This document shows, piece by piece, positions 1 to 9,043 of a stretch of 64,000 nucleotides of DNA. Each line of letters starts with the position of its first letter. Position 1 is the first letter of the stretch. This stretch comes from Robiginitomaculum antarcticum DSM 21748 (GTDB taxonomy: Bacteria > Pseudomonadota > Alphaproteobacteria > Caulobacterales > Maricaulaceae). Under the pieces are notes generated by a model. The model was not told where the DNA came from, ran no database searches, and saw nothing but the letters and a program-made list of their open reading frames with translations. Where the stretch lies: positions 248,001 to 312,000 of the forward strand of contig NZ_KB823014.1 in assembly GCF_000365025.1 (NCBI RefSeq), given 5' to 3'. A program made the position numbers and the translations under genes.

Positions 1-536
1 CCATGCGACAGCCGCGTCATGACGCAAGAGCGCGTCGGTGACGGCTCATCGCCGCGCGTTAGCTCTTCGCCTGTCTCTATCAGAGAGAATGTCCGCGACG
101 TATTCACGCCAAGGCTTTCAAGATAGCGCGTGGCCAGAACTTCGCGCACCCCGCCTTGCAAAGTCAGGCGGCCATCACCGCTGCGCGAATGCGGCGTCGT
201 ACCGGAGCCTTTGGTGCCAAGGTCTAAAAGCCGCCCTTGATCGTCTCTTAATTGCGCAAATAGAAATCCGCGCCCGTCACCAATATCGGGATTATAATGG
301 CGAAATTGATGACCGTGATAACGCAGCGCCAGCGGCTGTTTAATGTTATCATCCAGCGGCGTGAACCAGCCGAAATGGTCTTTCCACTGCTTATCCGACA
401 GCCCCTCCAGTCCCACCGTTTTCGCGGCGCGGTTATCGCGATATCGCAATATATGTTTAGGGAAATCAGCCGGGCTAACAACGTCATAAAACGCATCGCC
501 CAGCTCTGTGATTTTAACGTTGGGTGTATATTGCAC
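1..536 (-). CDS. selO: Protein adenylyltransferase SelO (YdiU family), C-terminus cut by window edge
   Basis: The first 178 residues of a SelO-family pseudokinase, an enzyme that transfers AMP from ATP to Ser/Thr/Tyr of target proteins in redox control. Visible family motifs are GHQF (residues 75-78), GDGR (86-89), the nucleotide-binding KGSG (109-112) and the following arginine-rich RSGDGR. The rest of the protein (about 480 aa in the family) lies beyond position 1. The start is a GTG that shares one base with the stop codon of the upstream glutathione transferase gene (TAGTG at 538-534), so translation is probably coupled. It is the last visible gene of a five-gene overlapping operon. Family assignment is firm; targets cannot be inferred. 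Confidence 0.9.
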   Translation of the reverse strand, partial: MQYTPNVKITELGDAFYDVVSPADFPKHILRYRDNRAAKTVGLEGLSDKQWKDHFGWFTPLDDNIKQPLALRYHGHQFRHYNPDIGDGRGFLFAQLRDDQGRLLDLGTKGSGTTPHSRSGDGRLTLQGGVREVLATRYLESLGVNTSRTFSLIETGEELTRGDEPSPTRSCVMTRLSH

Positions 537-1171
537 TACATGCCCATTTCAGAGCCGAAATGGCTATGAACATTTTGGTAAAAATCCATCGCCATAATAC
601 GCTTGCGCCACGCGGTTAGCGCAGTAAATTCTGACAAATCGACCTGTGCCAACTCCGCCGGGTCAAGCGCAGCAATGGTCGAAATATCGGCGAGCGAGAA
701 CGCATCTGCTGCAATATAGTCGCGGGTCTCCAAAATTTTATTTAAGTGCGCGCAGTCCGTACCGAGCAGGCGCAGACCAAAGGCGAGCGATTTTTTATCC
801 GGCTCTTCACCGAGGAATTTACAGACCACGCGGTTGAAAAACACGCGGCCCATAGCTTGACCGACATGCTGACTGGCAAAGGTAATCCAGCGATCGACAT
901 TGGCCCGCGCCTCAAGGTCTTTGGGAAACAGATCAGAGTTATGTTTCGTCGCAAGATAACGTAAAATTGCGTCGGATTCCGTGAGGGTAAATTCGCCGTC
1001 TTGGATGACCGGGACTTTGCTCATCGGATTGACCGCGACGAAAGCGGCGCTGCGCTGCTCGCCCGTTTGAAGGTTCACATTATGAAATTCATGTTCCAGT
1101 TCAAGCGCGCTAACGGCGTAGCGCACTTTATTGGACGGAGACGAAAACGGATTGGCGTAGACTTTAAGCAT
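536..1171 (-). CDS. Glutathione S-transferase family protein
   Basis: 211 residues from the ATG at 1171 (MLKVYANPFS). The N-terminal thioredoxin-like GST domain is recognisable from the SSPSNKVRY stretch, the NPMSKVPVI segment carrying the cis-proline, and the glutathione-binding ES of LTESDAI (about residue 64). The C-terminal helical domain includes the ADAFSLADIS segment with the N-capping motif. Probably cytosolic, conjugating glutathione or reducing mixed disulfides; the substrate is unknown. The start overlaps the end of the esterase gene by 8 bases and the stop overlaps the selO start by one, so the gene sits inside a coupled operon with fatty-acid/ester genes. An upstream in-frame start at 1216 would lie inside the esterase gene and is less likely. 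Confidence 0.88.
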   Translation of the reverse strand: MLKVYANPFSSPSNKVRYAVSALELEHEFHNVNLQTGEQRSAAFVAVNPMSKVPVIQDGEFTLTESDAILRYLATKHNSDLFPKDLEARANVDRWITFASQHVGQAMGRVFFNRVVCKFLGEEPDKKSLAFGLRLLGTDCAHLNKILETRDYIAADAFSLADISTIAALDPAELAQVDLSEFTALTAWRKRIMAMDFYQNVHSHFGSEMGM

Positions 1172-2087
1172 GACTGTCTTTCTGTAACATTTGTCTGCGA
1201 AGAAACTCTCCAACATCGACGGGAATTTTACGGCCTGGTGGAAAGGCGCGGGTGAAATTTAGAAAACCGTGCGGCATGGATTTTTCATGGTGATACTGCA
1301 CTGACACGCCCGACAATCTTAAGCGATCCGCATAGGCGCGGCCCTCTTCACGTAATGGATCAAGTCCGCATGTCAAAATATAGGTCGGCGGAAGGCCGCG
1401 AAGGTTGGATTCAAACATGGGCGACAGGCGCGTATCATGGACATCAGCCCCGCAAACATAAGACTTCTCGATATAGGTGAGCGCGACCGCGCCAAGCTCT
1501 AGCCTGTCCTGCCAGCCGACAATATGCGGGCGTTTTTCAGACAGCTGCATAAGCGGGTAGAATAGAACCTGCGCGGATAAATCCTGCCGGTATTTCTGCG
1601 CCAGATAGGCCGCCAAATTGCCGCCCGCGCTGTCCCCGCCAATTGTAAGCTGCGTCCCGTCTATACCGTAAGCGTCCCCGCTTTGTGACATAGCCCAAAC
1701 AAGAGAACGTTCGGCATCATCGGTTGCGGCCGGAAAGGCGTATTGCGGCGCAAGGCGGTAATCAACTGACAATACGCGGTGCCCTGAAGACAGCGCAATG
1801 CGCCGGCAAATACCGTCATGGCTGTCGAGGTTGCAGGTGACAAATCCCCCGCCGTGGAAATAAACATGCAGCGGCCCGACTTCATCCGCACCATGGGGCG
1901 TGTAAAGCCGCGCGGGAATATCATATTCGTTATGCGGCAATGTAATTTCGCGCACCGTCTGCATATTGGGGCCGGGCGTTTCAAATTTATAGGTCAGGCG
2001 CGAAATGCGCGCATGCACAAGGCCGAATTTGTCATCTGTCTCGCGAAACTGGGAGAGTTGCGCGCGCATATCATCTATCAGGCTCAC
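1164..2087 (-). CDS. Alpha/beta hydrolase, hormone-sensitive-lipase-type esterase
   Basis: 307 residues. The oxyanion-hole motif HGGG (residues 78-81) and nucleophile motif GDSAGG (Ser153) define the HSL/GDXG esterase family. The acid is expected in GLDPL and the catalytic histidine in MPHGF near the C-terminus; both are present. No signal peptide is seen, so a cytosolic carboxylesterase acting on short or medium acyl esters is likely. The start overlaps the stop of the DUF924 gene by four bases (ATGA), and its end overlaps the GST gene. Being with an acyl-CoA synthetase it may release acids for activation, but this is inference. Confidence 0.88.
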   Translation of the reverse strand: MSLIDDMRAQLSQFRETDDKFGLVHARISRLTYKFETPGPNMQTVREITLPHNEYDIPARLYTPHGADEVGPLHVYFHGGGFVTCNLDSHDGICRRIALSSGHRVLSVDYRLAPQYAFPAATDDAERSLVWAMSQSGDAYGIDGTQLTIGGDSAGGNLAAYLAQKYRQDLSAQVLFYPLMQLSEKRPHIVGWQDRLELGAVALTYIEKSYVCGADVHDTRLSPMFESNLRGLPPTYILTCGLDPLREEGRAYADRLRLSGVSVQYHHEKSMPHGFLNFTRAFPPGRKIPVDVGEFLRRQMLQKDSHA

Positions 2088-2644
2088 GGCGTATATCCCC
2101 CACTCTTCAAAAAGCTGCGTTCTTGCGGTGTATTTTCCCGCCCCAGAACAATGTTACGATGCGGAAACCGTCCAAACTGCGCGATCAGCTTGCGGTGAGC
2201 GCGGGCATGGTGGAGCGTATTTTCATTGTCCAGCCCGCGCTCGATAAGACGCACGCATTCATCCTGATCGGCCATAATTTCGCTATGCATATAGGGCATG
2301 TAGAAAAAAGCGCGGCGCGATTGGTCCGTTTTCATGTCAAAATTCTGGGCCACGCCGCGCTTTGCTATGGCCAGAGCCAGCGCGTCCCACGCAAACATGG
2401 CCTTGGTCCCACGATACATATTGCGCGGAAACTGGTCGAGCATGATGATGAGCGCCAGCGCGCTGTCTGCACTTTCTTCCCAAGGGTGCGCGGGAAATTT
2501 AGTGGCCTGCAGCGCCGCATCTATTGCTGTATCTTCAAACCTGTCGCGAATTTCAGCGTCAAAGGCATCTGATTGCGCAAACCATTTTTTCGGTCCCGAC
2601 TCATCAAACCATAACGTCAAAATATCATTCGGGGTGACGCTCAC
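2084..2644 (-). CDS. DUF924 family protein
   Basis: 186 residues, the normal length for the DUF924 family of small helical proteins of unknown function. Typical features are the N-terminal ILTLWF, the central LIIMLDQFPRNMYRGT segment, and a later FYMPYMHSE motif. No membrane segment or signal peptide. It is translationally coupled on both sides: ATGA overlaps with the acyl-CoA synthetase upstream and the esterase downstream. Family membership is clear; no biochemical role can be given. Confidence 0.85.
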   Translation of the reverse strand: MSVTPNDILTLWFDESGPKKWFAQSDAFDAEIRDRFEDTAIDAALQATKFPAHPWEESADSALALIIMLDQFPRNMYRGTKAMFAWDALALAIAKRGVAQNFDMKTDQSRRAFFYMPYMHSEIMADQDECVRLIERGLDNENTLHHARAHRKLIAQFGRFPHRNIVLGRENTPQERSFLKSGGYTP

Positions 2645-4443
2645 AAACGCACCTCTCCATTTTCAATATCCGTCACGGTCTGCGCGGATAGCGGCTCATA
2701 TGTATCGCCCCTGGGCGGCGCATAATACAGCGGATCAGAGATTTTAGCGTGATCAAACCCCGCTTTAACCAGATCGGTTTTTTTGAACTTAAATGTACTG
2801 GTCGTGTCGGTCTCTTGTTGCAAACGCAGGAAGACGGGGCGCGCATAATGCGGCAGCTCTGCGGTGACATGGGCATATAGCGCGGCCAAATCGATGTCTT
2901 TATCCGTCACGATTGAGGCCATGCCCGCGCGCCCGTCATGACCGGGCACAGCGACGCCGTAGACATTAGCCTGCACAATACCGGGGAAGCCCGACAGAAC
3001 GCCCGCCACTTCATTGGTTGCGACATTTTCCGCCTTCCAGCGATAGGTATCGCCAACGCGGTCGACAAAGTAGAAATAGCCGTCTTTGTCCCGGCGCACC
3101 AGATCACCGGTACGAAACCATTTATCGCCGGGTTTGAATACACCGCGCAGGATTTTCTTTTCAGTCGCGGCGCGGTTTTCATATCCATCGAAGCGAAACC
3201 GCGCTTCGTCCTCTTTGATCTCGCCGATCATTTCGCCGACTACGCCGGGTTTGGTCCGCACGGCCAGCCCGTCCCGCCCGCGCACATTACGTCCGCTATC
3301 AACATCATATTCGATCACATCAATATTGAATTTATGTTTCAGATATCCCGGGACGCGGCCAATCGCGCCGACGCGTCCGCGCACATTAATCAGGCTGACA
3401 TTGCCTTCGGTCGCGCCGTAAAACTCGATCACATTCGGGATATTAAAGCGGCTGACAAATCCGGGCCAGACTTCAGGGCGTAGGCCGTTTCCGATGATAA
3501 AACGAATATTATGCGAGCGCTCCATAGGATGCGGCGGGGCTGAGAGTAAAAATCGGCATAGCTCTCCGACATACATAAAAAGCGTCGCGCCATATTCCGT
3601 GCATTCTTCCCAGAATTTGCTGGCTGAAAATTTGGGCCGTACAATAACTGCGCCTCCCTTCATCAGCGCGCAGCCCACACCGCACAGCCCGCCGGTCGCG
3701 TGATACATGGGCAGTACCATCATCATGCGATCCTCAGGACCGCATTTGGCACCGGCCGCAAATCCACGCATGTAATTCTGTCCGCGCACATGAGAGACTT
3801 TGGCCGCTTTAGGCAGGCCCGTCGTGCCGGATGTAAACATTTTTAAAAGCTGCTCTCCGGCTTTTATGCCCGCGCGATATTTGCGGTCCGGCCGCTCAGC
3901 AGATTGCGCCGCGATCATGGCGTCAAAACTGTCCAGACCCTTCACAGGCCCAAAAGCCGACAGCGCTATAATACTGTCCGCAATATCGGCTTTGGCCCCG
4001 AAATAAGCCTCGCTCATTTCATGATCAACAATTAGATATTTAGCCTCTGATATCGTCACGCAGTGCTGCAGCGCCTTACTGGCGAGTTGGTAATTGAGCA
4101 GCGCGGGAATGATCCCGACCTTGGTCAGACCATACCACAATGCGACATATTCGAGCCGGTTACGCACAAAGATGGCGACGCAATCGCCGCGCGTTAGCCC
4201 GGCATCGACCGCCCAATGGGCCACCTGATTGGCGTAGGCGTCAAAAGCGTCATAGGTCCAGATGCGCGCGTCTTCGATAAAAGCCAGATTGGGCCCAAAT
4301 TCATCAACGCTGTTTTCAATATCATCAGGGAGCAGCCGCTCGGAGTTTGGATCCACGTCTTTAACATAGCTGAGCATACGCAGCAGATCGCTAATATAGC
4401 GGTATTCGCGTTTGATTGTGGACAGAAGACCCATGCTTTTCAC
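2641..4443 (-). CDS. Long/very-long-chain acyl-CoA synthetase (FATP-type)
   Basis: 600-residue AMP-forming acyl-CoA ligase. The ATP/AMP-binding motif TSGTTGLPK lies at residues 204-212, the FYGATEGN motif follows in mid-protein, and the late GDLVRRDKDGYFYFVDR and YRWKAENV segments are the signature of the fatty-acid-transport-protein/VLACS branch rather than classical FadD. It would activate fatty acids at the membrane for lipid synthesis or degradation. It is the first gene of the leftward operon ending with selO; all five genes overlap. An alternative start is the ATG three codons downstream (MGLLST). The 233 bp upstream to the divergent TadG-like gene are AT-rich and hold the presumed promoter. 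Confidence 0.9.
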   Translation of the reverse strand: MKSMGLLSTIKREYRYISDLLRMLSYVKDVDPNSERLLPDDIENSVDEFGPNLAFIEDARIWTYDAFDAYANQVAHWAVDAGLTRGDCVAIFVRNRLEYVALWYGLTKVGIIPALLNYQLASKALQHCVTISEAKYLIVDHEMSEAYFGAKADIADSIIALSAFGPVKGLDSFDAMIAAQSAERPDRKYRAGIKAGEQLLKMFTSGTTGLPKAAKVSHVRGQNYMRGFAAGAKCGPEDRMMMVLPMYHATGGLCGVGCALMKGGAVIVRPKFSASKFWEECTEYGATLFMYVGELCRFLLSAPPHPMERSHNIRFIIGNGLRPEVWPGFVSRFNIPNVIEFYGATEGNVSLINVRGRVGAIGRVPGYLKHKFNIDVIEYDVDSGRNVRGRDGLAVRTKPGVVGEMIGEIKEDEARFRFDGYENRAATEKKILRGVFKPGDKWFRTGDLVRRDKDGYFYFVDRVGDTYRWKAENVATNEVAGVLSGFPGIVQANVYGVAVPGHDGRAGMASIVTDKDIDLAALYAHVTAELPHYARPVFLRLQQETDTTSTFKFKKTDLVKAGFDHAKISDPLYYAPPRGDTYEPLSAQTVTDIENGEVRL

Positions 4444-4676
4444 CTCTATACGTTTTAACGCAAGATAGGCGGGGCGTGGCAGGGGTCAATAAAAAATCGG
4501 TATCAAATGTCATAGTTTTTATGTTGCGCGGATATAGGATAAATTCAATTTACTCTATTTTTACCACGTTAGCATTTTTATCATTCATCAGCCCAGCGCG
4601 TCACAAATAGAGCCATTGTTTTAACGTCTTACTTTTATAATCATATCCACTTCTGTTCGTTTTAAGGCCCATAAAT

Positions 4677-6029
4677 ATGGTAAAGATCACGAAAAAATCG
4701 CATGTACTCAACGTACTGTCGTCGAAATTTTTAACATGCCGGTCAGGCTCAATCGCTCCGATAGCCGCAACATCTCTGCTCGTCCTCGTTATGGCGACAG
4801 GAGGAGCGGTAGATATGTCCAATGTCTCGAGCATGCGTCAGAAGCTACAAAACGCTTCTGACACCGCAGCTCTTACCGGAGCGGTCAAAACAGGCACACA
4901 AGATCAACGCAGAGCTGATGCATTGGCGGCACTAAATGTCAATTTGTCGCCAAATACCGCAAGAAATATTGAGCTTGCCACTGTCGACTTTTCTGCTGAC
5001 GGTAATGTTATTGTCAGTGTTCGCTCCACCTATGACACGATGTTTCTGGGCATCATTGGGCGGCACACGATTTCGCCGACGGTAACGTCAATAGCATCAT
5101 CTTACGTTTCGGGAAATGATATGCGATGCGTTCACGCTTTGAATACATATGATCAATCTACATTAATATTTAACAGCAAACCCCGCGGGAGCGACATCTT
5201 CACAGGGACTTCATTATATGCCAACAGATGCCTAACGCAGGTCGATTCAAGGTCACCAAGTGCGGCATTATTAAAAGCAGGAACCTATTCCTCGGGCACA
5301 AATTGCTTTGTCGGATCCGATGGATCATCCATGGAAGGTATCAGTCCTGCCCCTGAAGCAGATTGCAAGGCCTTAGGCGACCCATTCCTCAACTACGCGC
5401 TGCCGGGTACGGGTGTCTGTAATTTTACCGGCGCAGAAATTTCTGGTTCAGGAACGGACAACAAGGCGACTGTCCACCCCGGTACATATTGCGGTGGATT
5501 AAGTGTTGAAGGTGATAAGGTCGAGTTTAAACCCGGAGTCTACAGAATACTCAATGGCCCATTAGAAATTAAGTCTGACTCATCCATAAAGGTAAAAAAA
5601 GACAAACATTCACACGCTGATGGCGTCACATTTATCGTCACGGGTACGGATGCCAGCATTCAACTGGAAGCTCAAGAAATAGATTTGAAAGCGTACCGAG
5701 ACGGTCCTGCCCCTTCATTCATATTCTACGTCAAGGACACTAATGGATCCAAATCCGAAGACAGCAATATTATTGCTAAGCAGTTTCTGCGATTTGAGGG
5801 TATTATTTATGCGCCAAAACAGCATTTACAAATACGTTGGAGTCGACCTGCGGACGAGTTCTCGAAATATTGGGACAAGGCGCCGTCACCGTTCACATCG
5901 GTCATCGCGGATTCAATAGATTTTCACGGATATAGTCAGTGGGGGTTCGAATATTACCCTGATAGGACAGATTTGAAAATCCCGAAGGAATTGCTGTCGG
6001 AGCATTTTTCTCCGAGATTGGTCGATTAA
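4677..6029 (+). CDS. TadG-like pilus/secreted protein, orphan
   Basis: 450 residues. The N-terminus has the TadE/TadG-like pattern: a short basic segment ending in CRSGSIAPI, one hydrophobic helix (about residues 28-45), then GGAVDMSNVSSMRQKLQNASD, the usual pseudopilin-like entry of Flp pilus-assembly TadG-like proteins. No von Willebrand domain follows; instead the rest is beta-rich, with the recurring phrases HPGTYCGGL, KPGVYRI and FEGIIYAP, suggesting a repetitive beta fold. Several Cys residues could form disulfides outside the inner membrane. No other tad gene lies nearby. Base composition is visibly poorer in G+C than neighbours, as is the next gene. Function is uncertain; surface or envelope location is inferred. 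Confidence 0.75.
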   Translation: MVKITKKSHVLNVLSSKFLTCRSGSIAPIAATSLLVLVMATGGAVDMSNVSSMRQKLQNASDTAALTGAVKTGTQDQRRADALAALNVNLSPNTARNIELATVDFSADGNVIVSVRSTYDTMFLGIIGRHTISPTVTSIASSYVSGNDMRCVHALNTYDQSTLIFNSKPRGSDIFTGTSLYANRCLTQVDSRSPSAALLKAGTYSSGTNCFVGSDGSSMEGISPAPEADCKALGDPFLNYALPGTGVCNFTGAEISGSGTDNKATVHPGTYCGGLSVEGDKVEFKPGVYRILNGPLEIKSDSSIKVKKDKHSHADGVTFIVTGTDASIQLEAQEIDLKAYRDGPAPSFIFYVKDTNGSKSEDSNIIAKQFLRFEGIIYAPKQHLQIRWSRPADEFSKYWDKAPSPFTSVIADSIDFHGYSQWGFEYYPDRTDLKIPKELLSEHFSPRLVD

Positions 6030-6313
6030 GAAAAATGCATTTTGGTAAAACCTGAATCGCCAAAGTCTCATCCGAAGTTATAAAACCGACGCCCTAGACC
6101 CGTGTCAGTTCCGCAAGCCGAGCTCCCTGAAATTGTTAAAGTCCAAATTTAACTGGAAAAACACTATTTTCAGGTAAAGCCCTATTTTTGAAATGAGAGC
6201 AATAACGCGCAAGTAAAATGGCGCAATGTGTACATCGCCAGAAGTTAAATATTAAGTCTGCTGTTTAATTAATCCGGCAAGATTCGTGAGCTTTATATTT
6301 TTTGAGAGGGACT

Positions 6314-7123
6314 ATGAATGTGAGTATTAGCGATCCATTACAATTATTCGCATTTGGAACGGCAGGCCTAATTTCAGCTATTTTGATACTATATCAAATA
6401 TATTCCCGTTTCATGAAAAACGGCATAGATAAAGCGGTCATATTTCCGGCTATAGCAGGTGCTTTACTCGCCGTTTTCGCAGGCCTGAGTGCATTACATA
6501 ATAAGTCAGGTGAATCCCTGGCTTGGTTATACAGCTCGGAAGCTATTGATCGCGGTTTGTTTGAGTGGGGCACCGTTTTGTGTCTTATTGGCGCGTCCTA
6601 TTTTGCTATTATAGTTGCTCTAAAGGCAAGAGGTCTTCAACGTTATGTGTTCCTCGGGCTGGCTGTTGCAAGTTTTATTGTTGCCGGAGAAGAGCTAAGT
6701 TGGGGCCAATGGGTTTTCCGCTGGAACACTCCAGAAGTAATGGCTGAAATTAACCGCCAAAATGAGACCAATATTCATAATGTGGTAAATCCGCGTATTT
6801 ATGATATATTATATTACATCATGGGGTTCACTATAATCGGCCTGTCTACTGTAGCCTTTTTCTTCTTCGGCAAATCAAATAACACTGATTCTGACCTTAA
6901 GAACGGACTGAAAGGACTTCTTGAAAGTGGTGGAAAATGGCTTCGAGGCAGCAATATCGGGCTGGTGGTCACGCTGAGCGCGGCAACACTTCTGCAACAT
7001 GAATTATTAGAAGAATATGCGGAATTTGTGCTCGCCCTCACGGTAATGTTGTTCATAATCCATCATTATCAAGCGATTAAGAAACAGTCCAAATCGCAGC
7101 CTATGTCCAATTTTGTGACATAA
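6314..7123 (+). CDS. Multi-pass membrane protein of unknown function
   Basis: 269 residues from the ATG at 6314, chosen because GAGAGGG stands five bases before it; an in-frame TTG at 6302 is less likely. About seven hydrophobic segments are visible, with a conserved-looking polar stretch between them: GEELSWGQWVF followed by NRQNETNIHN. That Glu/Trp/Gln and Asn/His-rich pairing recurs in uncharacterised alphaproteobacterial membrane proteins and may form an active or ligand site. The gene is AT-rich like the TadG-like gene upstream. No function is claimed. Confidence 0.7.
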   Translation: MNVSISDPLQLFAFGTAGLISAILILYQIYSRFMKNGIDKAVIFPAIAGALLAVFAGLSALHNKSGESLAWLYSSEAIDRGLFEWGTVLCLIGASYFAIIVALKARGLQRYVFLGLAVASFIVAGEELSWGQWVFRWNTPEVMAEINRQNETNIHNVVNPRIYDILYYIMGFTIIGLSTVAFFFFGKSNNTDSDLKNGLKGLLESGGKWLRGSNIGLVVTLSAATLLQHELLEEYAEFVLALTVMLFIIHHYQAIKKQSKSQPMSNFVT

Positions 7124-7181
7124 TAAGTGATGGGCCGTCATATCTTAAATAATAGCCTGGACCGCCTCGAGACGGGTCACT

Positions 7182-8480
7182 CTACTGATCTAGGACACTC
7201 ACCTGTTTCGGGCCGTATTCGTAACGGTTTCTAGCCATTGAAAATCCGGTAATGTAATTTGGCGAGAGGCGCACTTCACGTTCACCGCCATTTTGTCCGC
7301 GCAGAAGCAAGAGCAGTCCCTGCCCGCCCTGAGCGCGCTGCATCACATCGCGTGGCACATAAATGCGCATATCCTCGCGGCGACGGCATGACGACGTTAC
7401 AACATAATCGGTCGGGCCATAATCATTCCAATATCCTCCGCCATAATAGCGGCGCGGATAATTCCCGCGGTTATAACCGCGATAATTCACAGAGACAGAG
7501 CCAGCTCCGCGTCTACGGTGACTGGATATATCTCCCGCTTTTTGCGCGCTGGCAGTCGTCGCAAGATTAGGGTCTTGGAAATGCATGCCTTTCAGATCTT
7601 CGGTCTTACGCCGGCTAACCACAGGCTTTTTGGGCCTAGGGCGCGCGGCGGGTTTCGGCGCGGGCGCAGGACGGCTCACGGGCGCAGGATCCGGACGGCT
7701 CACAGGAGTCGATACTTTGGGAGCAGGCGCAGCGCGGCGGCCCGGGCGTCTGCGCGGCGGCGGAGTACCGCCCACATCACCAACCGGGCGACGGTAAATA
7801 GTCGGTTTAGGCTGGGGTCCATTTTCAGGGACATCCGGAGTATAAGTGCCGGGGTCTCGGCGGCGCGGCCGGCGCGGCCGGTCAACAATTACGCCGCCCG
7901 TTCCTGTATCGTCATCCGTACCCGGATCACGGTCATCATCATCATCGTGGTCGTCGTCATCATGGTCTCTATCACGGCGGTCCCCGCCGCGTCCGCGTCT
8001 GTGGCCACGGCCACCATATCTGCCATCGTCCCGGCCGCCATAATTTCCACCGCCGTAATAGCCGCTGCCATAATTAGGGGAGACATCCTGAACGCGGTCT
8101 TCGCAGGATAGAACGGTTGCCGAGAAATCAGCCAGCAAGACGGGCTCACCGCCAGCCCAGCGGGCACGGTTATAGACCCGCATTTCAGCCGGGTTAGCCG
8201 TCGGAGTTTCGTAAATCAGTCCAATATCAAGCCACGCGCCGCCGTCACGGTCTTGATAAGGCTCTGCAGTTTGAAGATAAGCTGTCGCCGTTGTTCCGCG
8301 CGCCCATCCGCCCTGTTTAATGGACGGAGCGCGCAATTGGCCGAGGCCGGTATAGCTGTCAATAACCGGAAAACTGCGCTGCGCAATCTCATCCGGGGCG
8401 CGTTCATTAATAGGCGTTACGCAAGCGCCAACAATCAACACCGTTCCGGACATAAGTGTAAATTTTGACATGCGGGACAT
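7182..8480 (-). CDS. Lipoprotein with long charged and proline-rich low-complexity region
   Basis: 432 residues. The N-terminus is a lipoprotein signal ending in the lipobox VGAC (Cys20). Residues of about 25-135 form a folded-looking domain. The middle (about 140-330) is low complexity: Gly/Tyr-rich, then Arg/Gly-rich, then an Asp/His/Arg tract, then Pro/Arg/Lys repeats (PAPVSRPAPAPKPAARP type). A second ordered segment with CRRREDMRIYVPRDVM ends the protein. AGGAG stands five bases before the ATG at 8480, supporting that start. Likely an outer-membrane or periplasmic lipoprotein; the basic and acidic tracts could bind peptidoglycan, polyanions or cations, but that is inference. No family recognised. 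Confidence 0.72.
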   Translation of the reverse strand: MSRMSKFTLMSGTVLIVGACVTPINERAPDEIAQRSFPVIDSYTGLGQLRAPSIKQGGWARGTTATAYLQTAEPYQDRDGGAWLDIGLIYETPTANPAEMRVYNRARWAGGEPVLLADFSATVLSCEDRVQDVSPNYGSGYYGGGNYGGRDDGRYGGRGHRRGRGGDRRDRDHDDDDHDDDDDRDPGTDDDTGTGGVIVDRPRRPRRRDPGTYTPDVPENGPQPKPTIYRRPVGDVGGTPPPRRRPGRRAAPAPKVSTPVSRPDPAPVSRPAPAPKPAARPRPKKPVVSRRKTEDLKGMHFQDPNLATTASAQKAGDISSHRRRGAGSVSVNYRGYNRGNYPRRYYGGGYWNDYGPTDYVVTSSCRRREDMRIYVPRDVMQRAQGGQGLLLLLRGQNGGEREVRLSPNYITGFSMARNRYEYGPKQVSVLDQ

Positions 8481-8794
8481 AACGGCTCCTATAATACTTA
8501 AACACTATATAGTTTAGGCACAGTGAGAGCAAACTGAAGGCGGCATTCATATGGTGTTCATAGTTTGAGCGCCGAGAGGCTCAGCCTAACTGTCACGATG
8601 GCAAATTGGCCTTATGACACCGAATTCAGCTGTATTGTGATAAGCTGCTTGCATAGCTGTAGGCACGGCGCTAACAGCGCGCTTGCGCAAGATAGCGCAT
8701 TGCTACATTTCCCATTGGGAAATGAGTAAACCGGGACGGCTTGCCGTCCCGGCGCTTCGTTGCATTTCATCCCAAGATGAAATGCGGGCACTAT
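8481..8794. other. Intergenic stretch between lipoprotein gene and tRNA-Leu
   Basis: 314 bp without a gene. The right-hand 90 bases hold three consecutive stem-loops (separate entry). The left part has an AT-rich region just upstream of the lipoprotein start that probably carries its promoter. Nothing else recognisable. Confidence 0.6.
8706..8785. repeat. Cluster of three tandem hairpins before tRNA-Leu
   Basis: Three perfect stem-loops follow each other: 8706-8724 (CATTTCCC arms), 8731-8752 (ten-base arms CCGGGACGGC/GCCGTCCCGG around TT) and 8762-8785 (GCATTTCAT arms). They are separated by 6 and 9 bases, the first pair by AGTAAA. The block ends 9 bases before the tRNA. It may be a repeat cassette or a processing/termination structure. 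Confidence 0.6.
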
Positions 8795-8878
8795 GCGGGT
8801 GTGGCGGAATTGGTAGACGCGCTGGATTCAAAATCCAGTTCCTCTGGAGTGTCGGTTCGAGTCCGACCACCCGTACCA
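8795..8878 (+). tRNA. tRNA-Leu (CAA anticodon)
   Basis: 84-nt class II tRNA with encoded CCA end. Acceptor GCGGGTG pairs with CACCCGT; the D arm has GGAATTGGTAGACGC; the anticodon stem CTGGA/TCCAG holds the loop TTCAAAA with anticodon CAA (reads UUG); a long variable arm follows; the T arm carries GGTTCGAGTCC. The first base pair is G-U. The CCA is at 8876-8878. Confidence 0.95.
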
Positions 8879-9043
8879 TAATGAATTCAAAGATCTGTCG
8901 GGTGTTGGTTGCACTCGGTAGGGCCATGTCCCTCTCAAAGAAATCCAAAGCAGTCTGTATCCTTAACAAAAGCCGCCTCATCGGAACTTTTAAAAAACTT
9001 ATTCGTTTATTTTACAGACGAATTCATCAAAAAGGAGACTCTA

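Noticed and set aside
7500-8111. Plus-strand frames inside the low-complexity lipoprotein gene
   Set aside because: They mirror the Arg/Asp/Gly repeats of the real minus-strand gene, which has a clear lipobox and ribosome site.
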